From: Pseudomonadota bacterium
GTDB taxonomy: Bacteria; Myxococcota_A; UBA796; GCA-2862545
Direction of reading: 5' to 3'
Length of the DNA: 64,000 nucleotides
NCBI GenBank assembly: GCA_005776945.1
Contig: SXOB01000053.1
Location: 1 to 64,000, forward strand
How positions within the stretch are numbered: position 1 is the first letter of the stretch; every line of letters starts with the position of its first letter. Positions 23,981-33,091 of the stretch are shown one piece after another. The notes under the pieces are model-generated. The model worked only from the letters and a program-made list of their open reading frames with translations, was not told where the DNA came from and made no database searches. The translations under genes were made by a program, and so were the position numbers.

Positions 23981-25549
23981 ATGACCCGCTTGTTCGCATT
24001 GGCGTGTGCCAATGCACCCACGGCCGAGTCCGATCCGACGGCCGCCCCGGCACCCGTACTCGTCCCTCCCCCCGAGGGCGCGCCGTTGTCGTGGCGAATC
24101 TACGCGAACTCCGCGGTCCCGACGGCGGCCACCCTCGAGATCGTCAACGAGGACGGCCACCGCGTCGTTCAGTTCTTGGCCCAGACGACCGCCCACGCCC
24201 TACCGCTTCTCGGCCTGCCCCCCGACAGCGTCGCGACCGTCCGCCTCACCTTGGCGGACGACGCCGACGCCGTGCTGCTGCGCCACGAGTGGTCGGTGCA
24301 ATCGCCCCCCCTGGAGGGCTGGTGGCCCGAGGTCCAGCTCGACATCGCGGAGCCCGACCGAATGGAGCCGGGTTGGACACTCGTGCCCCTGGCCTCTGAC
24401 TCCCTCGACGGTTGGATCGCCGCCCTCGGTTCCGACGGTCGACCCCGTTGGCTCATCGGCCCGACGCCAACGCACACCGCGCTTTCGTGGCGACCCGATC
24501 GAGCCACCGTATTCGGGGTCCGATTCACCGCCGGAACGACCGTCGAGATGGACCGCTTCGGCGCCGAGCTGATGAGTTGGGGCGGCGCGCAATCGGGCCC
24601 CGTCCAGGCCTTGGACGACGTAAGCCACCTCCATCACGAGGTGTTGCCGCTGCCCGAAGGTGGCTTTGCCACCCTCGACATGCTCCCCACGATCGCCGCC
24701 GAGTACGCGGGGTCCTACGACGACAAGAGCATCCGCCAGACCGACGTCCTCGTGAGTCGCCAGCAGATCGTCGAGGTCGACGGCGCTGGCGCCGTGGTTC
24801 GCACCCTGCCTTTCGAGCCGCTGCTCGATCCCATCCGCGTAGGGTACGGCAGCCTGGAGATGCGGACCCACGGGCTCGACTGGATTCACGCCAACGCCAT
24901 CGCGCTCGACGAAGCCGCCGATCAGTACGTCGTGAGCAGCCGCAACCAAGATGCGCTCTTCGCCATCGACCGCGCCAGCGGCGAGCTCGCCTGGATCGTC
25001 GCACCGCAGGTCAACTGGCTGGGCCCCGCCAGGGACCATGTGCTCACCCCCACGGGCTCAAATTGGCTGCAGCCCTCCCACCAACACGCGCCCCACCTCA
25101 CCCCCGATGGCACGTGGCTCGTGGTCGACAACGGCAATGTCCGGGCGAGCCCTTTTACCAGCGAAATCCTCGACCCCGACCCCCACACTGAGATCATCGA
25201 GCTGGCCATCGACCCGGAAGCGGGGACCGTTGAGCGCCTGAACACCTGGGAACCCGCCGACGGACCCATCTTCTCTAGCGCCATGGGGAGCGTGGTCCAC
25301 CTCCCGACGACGGGCGGCAGGCTCATCGACTACGGCTTCGTCGAACGACTCGACGGCGTGGACAACCTCGACCTCGGCCGGGCCCCCGTCAGCATCCGCC
25401 TTGTCGAACAGGACGCCGACGGCGAGGTCGTCTGGGACCTCTCCATCTTCGTTCCGGCGACCGACCCCGCGGGCGACGGCACCTTCGCCTACCGCGCCCA
25501 CCGCATCCCGAGCCTGTACGGTCCCGAGGCGACGGAGACCTGGCTCTGA
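23981..25549 (+). CDS. Arylsulfate sulfotransferase-like lipoprotein, copy 2
   Basis: A 522-aa predicted lipoprotein: signal MTRLFALAC (Cys9). It matches PF05935 AssT: LDWIHANAIALDEAADQYVV with the HAN His, VVSSRNQDALFAIDRASGELAW with the conserved Arg, and LQPSHQHAPHLTPDGTWLVVDNGN with the candidate sulfo-His. So the catalytic set known from E. coli AssT (His, Arg, His) appears complete, unlike copy 1. AssT enzymes move sulfate between phenolic compounds in the periplasm. It stands alone, between the divergent ffh and the convergent TetR gene, 13 bases from the latter's stop. Confidence 0.82.
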   Translation: MTRLFALACANAPTAESDPTAAPAPVLVPPPEGAPLSWRIYANSAVPTAATLEIVNEDGHRVVQFLAQTTAHALPLLGLPPDSVATVRLTLADDADAVLLRHEWSVQSPPLEGWWPEVQLDIAEPDRMEPGWTLVPLASDSLDGWIAALGSDGRPRWLIGPTPTHTALSWRPDRATVFGVRFTAGTTVEMDRFGAELMSWGGAQSGPVQALDDVSHLHHEVLPLPEGGFATLDMLPTIAAEYAGSYDDKSIRQTDVLVSRQQIVEVDGAGAVVRTLPFEPLLDPIRVGYGSLEMRTHGLDWIHANAIALDEAADQYVVSSRNQDALFAIDRASGELAWIVAPQVNWLGPARDHVLTPTGSNWLQPSHQHAPHLTPDGTWLVVDNGNVRASPFTSEILDPDPHTEIIELAIDPEAGTVERLNTWEPADGPIFSSAMGSVVHLPTTGGRLIDYGFVERLDGVDNLDLGRAPVSIRLVEQDADGEVVWDLSIFVPATDPAGDGTFAYRAHRIPSLYGPEATETWL

Positions 25550-25562
25550 GTGTGAGCCGGAC

Positions 25563-26186
25563 TCACGCGCCCCGCGCGGAGAGCCCTTCCCACGCATAGC
25601 CGAGGACCGCATCGGCCACGCGGTCCACGTCCAAGGGCTCGGCCGCGTCGACGATGCGCGCGACGATCACGCCCCGCAGGGTGCCAACGATGCAGTCAGC
25701 GACGACGTCGCGGTCGATCGGCCGCAGAATCCCGTCAGCCACACCAAGCGCGAGCGCGTGCCGAACCCACGCGGCGAGGTCGCGGTGAAAATGGGCCATA
25801 CGGGCATCGGCGGCGCCGTCCGACGCCAGCGCCTCACGGAAGAGGACCCGTGTGAGCGCCCGGTCGCCGTCCATGACCGCGAGGAGGCCCGACACGATGG
25901 CGCGGAGTTGGACCGAGACCGGGGCGGCTCCAGGGCGCCGGTCGACCGGCACGAGCGCGGCCCCGAGCCGAGCAAGCAACACGTCGAGTAGCGCGTGGAA
26001 GACGGCTTCCTTCGACGGAAAGTACTGGTAGAAGGTTCCGCGCGCGACGCCGCAGGCCGCCACAAGCTCGCTGACGCCGGTCCCGTGGTAGCCTCGCGCG
26101 GCAAACACGACACGAGCCGCGTCCAGGATCTGTTCGCGTCGCGCTTCTCTGGCCGCCGCCGCGCGTTCCACCCGGCCGTCGCTCAC
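25563..26186 (-). CDS. TetR-family transcriptional regulator
   Basis: A 207-aa repressor-type regulator. The N-terminal TetR helix-turn-helix is clear: REQILDAARVVFAARGYHGTGVSEL, then CGVARGTFYQYFPSKEAVFHALL (residues 18-65). The C-terminal ligand-binding domain is helical and unassigned; many similar proteins sense acyl-CoAs. GTG start overlaps the stop of the PlsC-like gene (GTGA), so it is the last of ten coupled genes. The obvious candidate target is the inverted repeat at 35252-35267 before the first gene, which would make the operon self-regulated; that is inference. Confidence 0.9.
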   Translation of the reverse strand: MSDGRVERAAAAREARREQILDAARVVFAARGYHGTGVSELVAACGVARGTFYQYFPSKEAVFHALLDVLLARLGAALVPVDRRPGAAPVSVQLRAIVSGLLAVMDGDRALTRVLFREALASDGAADARMAHFHRDLAAWVRHALALGVADGILRPIDRDVVADCIVGTLRGVIVARIVDAAEPLDVDRVADAVLGYAWEGLSARGA

Positions 26187-26896
26187 GGGGCCTCCAGCCG
26201 CTGGACGATCCTCGCCCGCACGTCGTCGGCCAAGGCCTGCAGGCTAGCGTCCGAGACCCCCTCCGTCGGCACTGGCGCCAAGACGTACACCGTCACGTCC
26301 CCGGGATTGAGGTGCCACGAATTTGGCCGGTTGACGTCGAACATCCCTCTGACCGCCACCGGGACCACCGCCACGCCCGCATCGCGCGCGACGCGAAACA
26401 TCCCCTTGCGAAAGGGGCCGACGGCCCCGGTCCGCGTGCGGGTGCCTTCCGGAAAGGCCAGGATGCTGTTGCCTTTCGCGACTTCTGACTGCACTCGTTC
26501 CGCAAACTCCCGACCCCCACCCGGCCGGACCGGAATCGTACCGCGTGAGCGCATGAACCAGCCGTAGAACGGGATTCTGAAATGCGCTTCGAGCTCTACG
26601 CCCTGCTTGAAATGGGGCGTGGCGTCGTACATCGTCACATGGTCGAGCAAATTCACGTGGTTTTGTACGAAAAGGTAGGTCGCATTCGGGTCGACGGCGG
26701 GGTCGACCACCGCGCGCCAGCGGCTCCCCGTCAGCGCGACCTGACCGCGACAATAGACGCGGGACAATCCGTCGATCGCTCGCGGTCCGAGCGCCCAACC
26801 GAGTACGGTCATCAAGGCCATCATCGGCGCCATCCACAGCGCCCCGACGGTCCAGAGGACCACGGAGCGAATGGCGCGCCACAACCGCCGCATCAT
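26183..26896 (-). CDS. PlsC-like 1-acylglycerol-3-phosphate acyltransferase
   Basis: A 237-aa membrane-associated acyltransferase. The catalytic HX4D motif is NHVNLLDH (about residues 78-85), and the glycerol-phosphate-binding motif FPEGTRTRTGAVGPFRKG follows at about 148-165. An N-terminal hydrophobic stretch (VVLWTVGALWMAPMMALMTVLGWALG) anchors it. The family transfers acyl groups from acyl-ACP or acyl-CoA to lysophosphatidate-like acceptors; with ACP, ligase and lipid kinase in the same operon it probably acylates a dedicated lipid. ATGA overlap with the kinase gene. Confidence 0.9.
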   Translation of the reverse strand: MMRRLWRAIRSVVLWTVGALWMAPMMALMTVLGWALGPRAIDGLSRVYCRGQVALTGSRWRAVVDPAVDPNATYLFVQNHVNLLDHVTMYDATPHFKQGVELEAHFRIPFYGWFMRSRGTIPVRPGGGREFAERVQSEVAKGNSILAFPEGTRTRTGAVGPFRKGMFRVARDAGVAVVPVAVRGMFDVNRPNSWHLNPGDVTVYVLAPVPTEGVSDASLQALADDVRARIVQRLEAP

Positions 26897-27768
26897 GTCA
26901 GCACCGCCACGGCCAGTGGCACGACTTCGATGGCGCGCAACGTGAGCGGGAGGGCCTCGCCATCGATCATCGTTGGGACCGGGCCGTCGAAGCCAAACTC
27001 CACTCGCCGGGCCCGCGAGGTGGCCACCGTCGGCAAGTTCAGATGGGTTCCGCTGAAAATCTTGGGGAAAGCCATGAGGAAACTGAGGCGCCCCATCGGC
27101 GCGAGGGCGATGAGGTCCATTTCCCCGTCAGCTGCGTCGGCATTCGGCGCCATCTTCATCGTCCCGCCGGTGTATCGGCTGTTGCAGGCCGACCACATCA
27201 GCGGCGTCGATTCCGACCAGTTGCCCCCGTCGACGCGGATCTTCAGCGAGAAGGTGTGTAGTCGAGCCACTTCTACGGCCACAGCGGCGATGTATCCAAG
27301 CGCTCCGAGCGCCTTGAATGAGCGATTCGTCGTCGCGCCCGCATCGGCCGCAAAACCCAGGCCCACGAGGTTGAGGCTGTACCGGTTCCCTTCGTCCGCC
27401 TCCAACCGGAGCAGGTCAATTCGTTTGGGCGCGCGGCGTGTCAAGGCGCCGAGCGCGCCCTCCAACGTGTGCAGGCCGTAGTCGCGCCCAAACGAATTGC
27501 CAGTACCGACGGGCCAAACCGCCAACGCTGGCGCATTCGGCCTCACGAGTCCGTTGACCACTTCGTGTAGCGTCCCGTCGCCCCCGGCCGCGACCACCAC
27601 GTCGGTGTCGGCCTCCGCAGCCAGACGCGTCGCATCGCCGGGACCCCCTGTGTACGCGACGACCACCTCGTAGCCCACGCCGCGCAGCGCCTCCGCGGCA
27701 CCGTCCGCGCGCCGGGCCGCACGCCCGCCGCCCGCCGCCGGGTTGACGATGAGATGGGCCCGCTTCAC
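26893..27768 (-). CDS. Diacylglycerol kinase-like lipid kinase (DgkB/YegS family)
   Basis: A 291-aa protein starting at GTG 27768 (GTGA overlap), MKRAHLIVNPAAGGGRA. The nucleotide-binding motif VVAAGGDGTLHEVVNGL (about residues 58-74) and WPVGTGNSFGRDYGL (about 83-97) are diagnostic of DAGK catalytic domains (PF00781). The C-terminal beta domain includes TGGTMKMAPNADAADGEMDLI, as in YegS/DgkB. It phosphorylates a lipid hydroxyl using ATP. In this operon it could make the phosphorylated acceptor for the PlsC-like enzyme or phosphorylate the final lipid alcohol. Confidence 0.92.
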   Translation of the reverse strand: MKRAHLIVNPAAGGGRAARRADGAAEALRGVGYEVVVAYTGGPGDATRLAAEADTDVVVAAGGDGTLHEVVNGLVRPNAPALAVWPVGTGNSFGRDYGLHTLEGALGALTRRAPKRIDLLRLEADEGNRYSLNLVGLGFAADAGATTNRSFKALGALGYIAAVAVEVARLHTFSLKIRVDGGNWSESTPLMWSACNSRYTGGTMKMAPNADAADGEMDLIALAPMGRLSFLMAFPKIFSGTHLNLPTVATSRARRVEFGFDGPVPTMIDGEALPLTLRAIEVVPLAVAVLT

Positions 27769-29441
27769 AACGCCCTCACATCGGACATCGTGGCCCCACT
27801 CCGGAGGGCCTCCATCAGCTCGCCGCGGCGCAGCTTCATCGTCGTGGTCCGCGGGAACACGCGGCCCCACTCCAGCCAGCCGCCGACCCGACGATGCACA
27901 GGGAGCCCACGGTTTCGCTCCGCGAGGTCCACAAGGTCCACAGCGCGGTCGGCGAGCGGCCGGACGACGAGGACAAGGGCATCCGAGGCGAGGTTCCGCT
28001 CCCCAAACGTGGCGTTCATCGCCACGACTGCACATTCCTCGGCGGAAATTCCGTGAAAGGCGACCTCCACGTCTGATGGCGCCACATTTTTTCCGCCCGC
28101 GGTCACGATCAGGTCCTTGATGCGGCCGACGAGCACGAGGTGGCCCGACGCATCGAAGCGCCCAAGGTCGCCGGTGTGCAGGGCGCCGTCCCGAATCATC
28201 GCCGCCGTGGCCTCAGGGTCGTCCAAATAGCCCGACATGAGCGTCGGCCCGCGAACGACGACCTCGCCGACACCCCCCGAATCGGGTTCATGCAGGCTCA
28301 CCTCGACACCGCGCACCGGCTTGCCCACCGTCCGCGACCGAACCGGCGAAGCGTCGGCCAACGTCACGACCGTCGTCGCCTCCGTCAACCCGTAGCCGAT
28401 GAGGGTCGGAATCCCGAAACGCGCGAAAAACTCGACGTCGTCCGGAGGCGTCCAGGATCCTCCGCAAAACAGCACTTCAATCCGGCCGCCGAAGACGGCA
28501 TGAACGGGAGGGAACAGCCGTCGACCCAACGCCGGATTCGCCCGCTTGGGGCTCAGTGCGTCGTAGGTCGAAAGCAGGACATCGACCGCCCGCCGCTCGG
28601 TGGCGGAGCGCGCATCGAGGGCCTCCTCGACGCCCTTGCGGAGAGCAGCAAGCACCATCGGCACCAGCGCCATGTGGGTCGGCTGGTACCGGGCCATCGT
28701 TGCACGAAGCGTGTCCGGACGCAGCGCACGCTGGTGCACGACCGTCGCACCGCACACCCATGGACCGATGAAGCCGGCAAGGAAGTCGATCGCGTGGTGC
28801 GTCGGCAGAATCGAGAACCACACCTGGCCGACAGCCATGGGATGGCGTTCAAGCAGGGCCGTCAGCTGGCTCAAGTAGGCCCGGTGGGGCAAGACCGCCC
28901 CTTTGGGCGGTCCCCCCGTCCCCGAGCTGAACACGATGGTAGCGGGGTCTTCGGGCCGGCGGGGAACGGGCTCGAACCGGCCCTCCCCCCACGACTCGAA
29001 GGGCTCCGCTCCGGCCATGGGACCGGGCGCGCCGAGCACCCACGTCCGCGCCACGCCAGGGTCGCCGCGGAGGAGCAGCCCGTGATCGATGACGAGCAGG
29101 TCCACGCACGTCCGACCCAACAGATCCCGGTGGTCCGCCAACGACAACTTCGGGTCGATGGGGACGAGGACGGCACCCACCCAGAACGTCGCGACCGCCG
29201 TGAGCAACCAGGCCGACTGGTTGGAGGCGATGATGGCGACCCGGCCGCCAGGGCCCACGCCGGCCGCCGACATCCGCGCCGCGATGGCTTCGGCGTCGCG
29301 CTGGACGTCCCGAAAGGTCCGCCGAGCGACCTCCCGGCGCCGATCGGACTCGACCAGCGCCGTGGCGGGCGCAAACATCTCCATGGCCTCGCGCAGCAAG
29401 CTGCCGAGATGTTCGTGCCGCGGCACGAACACGGCGCTCAA
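27765..29441 (-). CDS. AMP-forming acyl-CoA/acyl-ACP synthetase
   Basis: A 558-aa adenylate-forming enzyme with TTG start in the ACP stop (TTGA). Motifs: TIVFSSGTGGPPKGAVLPHR (A3, about residues 168-187), PTLIGYGLTEATTVV (A5), HTGDLGRFDASGHLVLVGRIKDLIV (A7/A8) and a C-terminal Lys in TTTMKLRRGEL (A10). It activates a fatty acid and loads it on CoA or, given the ACP encoded immediately upstream, probably on that carrier. No signal peptide. Confidence 0.9.
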   Translation of the reverse strand: MSAVFVPRHEHLGSLLREAMEMFAPATALVESDRRREVARRTFRDVQRDAEAIAARMSAAGVGPGGRVAIIASNQSAWLLTAVATFWVGAVLVPIDPKLSLADHRDLLGRTCVDLLVIDHGLLLRGDPGVARTWVLGAPGPMAGAEPFESWGEGRFEPVPRRPEDPATIVFSSGTGGPPKGAVLPHRAYLSQLTALLERHPMAVGQVWFSILPTHHAIDFLAGFIGPWVCGATVVHQRALRPDTLRATMARYQPTHMALVPMVLAALRKGVEEALDARSATERRAVDVLLSTYDALSPKRANPALGRRLFPPVHAVFGGRIEVLFCGGSWTPPDDVEFFARFGIPTLIGYGLTEATTVVTLADASPVRSRTVGKPVRGVEVSLHEPDSGGVGEVVVRGPTLMSGYLDDPEATAAMIRDGALHTGDLGRFDASGHLVLVGRIKDLIVTAGGKNVAPSDVEVAFHGISAEECAVVAMNATFGERNLASDALVLVVRPLADRAVDLVDLAERNRGLPVHRRVGGWLEWGRVFPRTTTMKLRRGELMEALRSGATMSDVRAL

Positions 29442-29677
29442 CGTGACCGCCGGGCGACGAGGTCGGCGAGCCCGCGCAGCGTCGACACGCCTTGCAATTC
29501 GTAGTCTGGAATCTCGACGCGGAACGCCTCTTCGAGTCGCGAAAGCAGGTCGAGCGCGGCCAGGCTGTCGATGCCGAGACCTTCGTAGAGGTCCTCGTCG
29601 TCTTTCAGCGTTTCAGCGCGCGCACCGAAGCGAGCAACGGCCAGCGCTCGCAGGCGGGTCAGGGGGTCTTCGCTCAT
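29438..29677 (-). CDS. Acyl carrier protein
   Basis: A 79-aa carrier with the phosphopantetheine attachment Ser in GIDSLAALDLL (about residues 34-44), followed by the acidic recognition helix and FRVEIPDYEL. It is distinct from a housekeeping AcpP (which usually reads ADSLDTVELVM), so it is a pathway-specific carrier. ATG overlaps the crotonase stop and its own TGA overlaps the ligase TTG. Confidence 0.93.
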   Translation of the reverse strand: MSEDPLTRLRALAVARFGARAETLKDDEDLYEGLGIDSLAALDLLSRLEEAFRVEIPDYELQGVSTLRGLADLVARRSR

Positions 29678-30531
29678 GGCAGATACGGCCTCACATCTCG
29701 GGATTCAACGAACTTCGCAAGCGCGTTGAACACCGCTTCGCGGCCGACAAGCCGACGAAACAGGGAGCGCTCCTTCCGCAGCTCCGCGCTCGGAAGGGGT
29801 TTTGCGAAGCCCTTCGCCGCTGCGACGACTTCGGGGTCGAAGCGCGCGATCTGATCCGCGACGCGCCTGGCGGCGTCGACCGCTTCTCCCCTCGGAACGA
29901 CCTGGCTGACGAGGCCCAATTCGTAAGCGCGTTCGGCGCCAAGGCTTCGGCCCGTGAACAACAGGTCGCGGACCACGGCATTCCCGACGTCCCGGGACAG
30001 CCGCGGCAGGCCGCCGAAACCTGGCACGAGGCCCAACCGGAGCTCGGGAAAGGCGAAACGCGCGGACCGGTCGGCGATGGCGACGTCGCCAAGCAACATC
30101 AACTCGAGCCCCCCCCCAAAGACAGGGCCGTGGACGGCGACGACAACGGGCACAGGGCTGGTGTCGATCGCGTCGAAAGCGCGGTGTAGCCGCTCGATGA
30201 ACCGCCCAACGGCGCGCTGGACGACGGGTCGGAGCACCCGAGTCGCGACCGCGGCCCCCACCGTCCCCGTCGACCGCGCCACGCGCGCGACGACCGCAGA
30301 ACGACGTGCGGCCAAGTCGGCGTGCAAGGCCCGCAGGTCTGCGCCGGCGCAAAAGCCAGCTTCGAGCGACGAATGGAGGACCACGGCACGGGCGCCGTCC
30401 GCACCCGAGTGAAGGTGGCGCCCCAAGTCGGCCAACGCGTCGACCAGCTCGGGCCCAATTTCGTTGAGGGGGGCGCGGCCAAGGCTGACCTCGAGGCGAT
30501 CCCCGACACGCGTCGTCGCCAGGACGCTCAT
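29674..30531 (-). CDS. Enoyl-CoA hydratase/isomerase (crotonase) family protein
   Basis: A 285-aa crotonase. CAGADLRAL forms the first oxyanion hole, GPVFGGGLELMLLGDVAIA the second, and both glutamates usually needed for hydration are present (in GGLEL and FPELRLG), followed by PGFGGLPRLSRDVG. The central insertion (a stretch around VLRPVVQRAVGRFIERLHRA) is longer than in short hydratases. It could hydrate or isomerise an acyl-ACP/CoA intermediate. ATG 30531 was chosen because it overlaps the upstream stop (ATGA); the longer frame is shadow. Confidence 0.88.
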   Translation of the reverse strand: MSVLATTRVGDRLEVSLGRAPLNEIGPELVDALADLGRHLHSGADGARAVVLHSSLEAGFCAGADLRALHADLAARRSAVVARVARSTGTVGAAVATRVLRPVVQRAVGRFIERLHRAFDAIDTSPVPVVVAVHGPVFGGGLELMLLGDVAIADRSARFAFPELRLGLVPGFGGLPRLSRDVGNAVVRDLLFTGRSLGAERAYELGLVSQVVPRGEAVDAARRVADQIARFDPEVVAAAKGFAKPLPSAELRKERSLFRRLVGREAVFNALAKFVESRDVRPYLP

Positions 30532-31982
30532 CGCCCCTCCACGAGCGCCGTGAGGGACGGGTGAAGCGGCGGCAGGTAGGCCCAAGGGTCGTCGCCCAAC
30601 CCGGGTCGCATCGGTATGCCCGGCAGCTGCTCGCGGAGGGTCGCCGCGACGTCGCGCCCCATCTCGCCCATTCGACGCAGGTGGCCAGCGACAGATTTCG
30701 CCGTCCCCGCCCGGATGGCCTCCCGCTGCAAGTGCAAGCGCGTGAGCACGTCCAGCACGCGGTCGCCAAGGGCGTCGTCCGAAACCCCAAGGCACAATTC
30801 CGGCGTCCCGCGGTCGTCGTAGAGGTTGCGGAGCCGCTCGTCCATCGTCACGCCCGCCGATGGCACGAGGCCGCCCATCGAGCAGACGACGGCGTGGTAC
30901 CGCGACGACAACAACATCGACGCGCTGCGCAGCACCGACAACATCTCCGGCCAGCGATGGTCGTCGGACACGAAGACGGGGGCGCCTCCAAGCGCGTGAG
31001 CTACCGACTCACACGCGCGCCGGTCGAGGCGCTCCATCCCCATGACCACGACGAAGTGGGGCTGACGCGAACAGAATGCCCGCACCCCTTGTACGAGGCC
31101 CGCTTCGTAGGTCGTCTGCTGGCGCGCGGGCTCGTCTCCCCCGCGATGAAAGTAGATGCTGGCGTAGTGATCTTCGGCGTCCAACCCCGTCAGCCGATGG
31201 GCGACGGCGCGCCCGATTTCGGCCTTCACGGGCCACCCAAACGGGCGGATGGGCGCGACGATCAACACGGGCTGACGGCCGTCCCACCCCGCTTGTCGCA
31301 ACAAGGCCTCGCCGATGGCCGGGTCGGGCGGCGATACCGTCCATGCCGTATCCGTGCCCGGACGGGTCTGGTTGAGGCCCAGCTCCGCGAGGACCTGCCG
31401 GGAGGCCTCGTTGCGGCACAAGATGGTGGCGCCGCTACACGTGCGCCGCACGAGGCGCTGCAGCGAGGGGTCCATCGCCCCCGCTTCGCCGCCCCAACCG
31501 ATCGCCGGCTTGTTTTCCGCGACGGCACAACCAAGGGCACCCGCCATCAGGATCGACAGCGCATTCGCGAATTTCGACTTGAACATCGACCCTTCACACG
31601 CGATGACCGCGTGTTGTTCGTGGACCACGTCGAAGACGAATTTAGGAAAGATCTGGGGCAGGTGCAGTTGGCGTACGCCCGGGAAGTAGCCGGCCGACAA
31701 CGCAGGATCGATAGTGAGAATCGAGAAGGCCCCACCGCCGTCGCCGAGAATCCAACGGAGCTGCCGAATCATCTCCTCGACGCGGATGTCGGCGCCCGTG
31801 TTGCGGGTCCCGGCGTAGCCAGCGAACAACACCTCGAGCGGTTCCCCTTTTCGCCACCGACGGCCGGGGTCCACGGGGTACCGAGCCGCCGCCAACTCCA
31901 CGAGGCCACCCATCGCGGCGGCCAATGCCGCATCGGCGTCGACGTCCCCCAACCGTTCCTTGAGGCGTGTGAGCCAACTCAC
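30528..31982 (-). CDS. Polysaccharide pyruvyl transferase-like protein
   Basis: A 484-aa protein starting at GTG 31982. EVLFAGYAGTRNTGADIRVEEMI is the glycine-rich N-terminal motif of PF04230, and GGLVPSAGVTMDERL with SSRYHAVVCSMG toward the C terminus matches the family's GT-B-like second half. Known members add pyruvate ketals to sugars in envelope polymers (for example CsaB). Its presence among acyl-lipid genes suggests that the product is a glycolipid or that this member has another activated-acyl or sugar substrate. A ~75-residue C-terminal extension follows the core. Confidence 0.8.
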   Translation of the reverse strand: MSWLTRLKERLGDVDADAALAAAMGGLVELAAARYPVDPGRRWRKGEPLEVLFAGYAGTRNTGADIRVEEMIRQLRWILGDGGGAFSILTIDPALSAGYFPGVRQLHLPQIFPKFVFDVVHEQHAVIACEGSMFKSKFANALSILMAGALGCAVAENKPAIGWGGEAGAMDPSLQRLVRRTCSGATILCRNEASRQVLAELGLNQTRPGTDTAWTVSPPDPAIGEALLRQAGWDGRQPVLIVAPIRPFGWPVKAEIGRAVAHRLTGLDAEDHYASIYFHRGGDEPARQQTTYEAGLVQGVRAFCSRQPHFVVVMGMERLDRRACESVAHALGGAPVFVSDDHRWPEMLSVLRSASMLLSSRYHAVVCSMGGLVPSAGVTMDERLRNLYDDRGTPELCLGVSDDALGDRVLDVLTRLHLQREAIRAGTAKSVAGHLRRMGEMGRDVAATLREQLPGIPMRPGLGDDPWAYLPPLHPSLTALVEGR

Positions 31983-33091
31983 ATCGGCTCCCAGCTCTTG
32001 TGGGGGTAGCGAAAGCGGTTGCGGACGGCCCACGCCATCAGGGACGCCGCGCGCGCTTCGAATCGCGGCGGCGGGCGGCCAACGACGGCGGTTGCGCGGT
32101 CGTTCGCGAAGACGGTGTCGTAGGTGATGTAGGGCCAGAAGACGTCCATGAGGACGGCCGCGTCGCGCATCCGCCAACCGCGCGGCAGCGCCAACCCCGC
32201 ACGGATCGCCGTGGCGAAGGTCGGCGCCAACCAAGGCAAGAACGTCAGCCGCTGACCCGCTTCGGCGAGAGCCGCAGCGATGGAGGCACCCGTCGGACTG
32301 TGGACGCCAGAGGCGAGGTGGAATCGGCGATGCTCGAGTTTCGGCGCGCCATGGATCGCGACGATGGCTTCGCCCACCCAGTCGGCGGCGACGATGTCGA
32401 GCCGCGTCTCCGCCTTCAACGGCACAAATCGCGCCGACGCCAGGCCGCAGAAGGCGCGCACCATGTCGAATTGCGTCGTTTCCGGCCGGCGCGAATCGCC
32501 CAACACGATGCTTGGGCGTAGAAACACGGGGTCACACCCGGCCAACAACGTTTCAGCCAGGTGCTCCGCAAACTTCTTGGTACGCCCGTACGGGTCGTAG
32601 TCGGACCGGTCCCAGTCGATGGCCGTGTCTTCCTGGACGACCTCACAGGAGCGCTCGCCCGCCACGGCCACTGTGCTGACATGGGTGTAGCGTCGGAGTC
32701 GGCCTTTCTCGGCCAACGTACGCGCCAACTCAACGACCGTGAGCGTCCCGCGCAAATTCGTGTTCAGGCACGCTTTTTCGGACCGGCGATTCAGGCTCGC
32801 TGCGATGTGCAGAACGCTCGTCGCCGTGGCCATGACGCGGTCGCGCGTGGCGTCGTCCAAGCCGAGACCGGGGCCGTGGAGGTCGCCGAGCGCGATGTCG
32901 ATCCGCGGCAACCAGGAGGCAAAGGTCGCCCGGTCGACGTGGAGTTGAACTCCATGCCATAGACGGCCCACCGCCGTCTCCCGGTCGGGCGCCCGCACGA
33001 GCGCGATCACGTCCTCGGGGCGCGTCCGCATCCACTCGGTGAGCGCATAGCCGCCGAGGTAGCCGGTGCCGCCCGTGAGGAGGACGCTCAC
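31979..33091 (-). CDS. NAD(P)-binding thioester-reductase-like SDR (Male sterility type)
   Basis: A 370-aa extended SDR. GTG start 33091 gives VSVLLTGGTGYLGGYALTEW, the nucleotide-binding TGxxGxxG. The catalytic YxxxK is DPYGRTKKFAEHL (about residue 175), preceded by THVSTVAVAG with the Ser. The NAD_binding_4 pattern is that of carboxylic acid/thioester reductases that release acyl chains from CoA or ACP as aldehydes. It lies directly after a fatty acyl reductase, so the two may act in sequence or on different chains. GTGA overlaps at both ends. Confidence 0.85.
   Translation of the reverse strand: MSVLLTGGTGYLGGYALTEWMRTRPEDVIALVRAPDRETAVGRLWHGVQLHVDRATFASWLPRIDIALGDLHGPGLGLDDATRDRVMATATSVLHIAASLNRRSEKACLNTNLRGTLTVVELARTLAEKGRLRRYTHVSTVAVAGERSCEVVQEDTAIDWDRSDYDPYGRTKKFAEHLAETLLAGCDPVFLRPSIVLGDSRRPETTQFDMVRAFCGLASARFVPLKAETRLDIVAADWVGEAIVAIHGAPKLEHRRFHLASGVHSPTGASIAAALAEAGQRLTFLPWLAPTFATAIRAGLALPRGWRMRDAAVLMDVFWPYITYDTVFANDRATAVVGRPPPRFEARAASLMAWAVRNRFRYPHKSWEPM

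Noticed and set aside
25551-25565. GTGAG-CCGGA-CTCAC inverted repeat as a terminator between arylsulfotransferase and TetR genes
   Set aside because: Only five pairs and no T-run; too weak to call.
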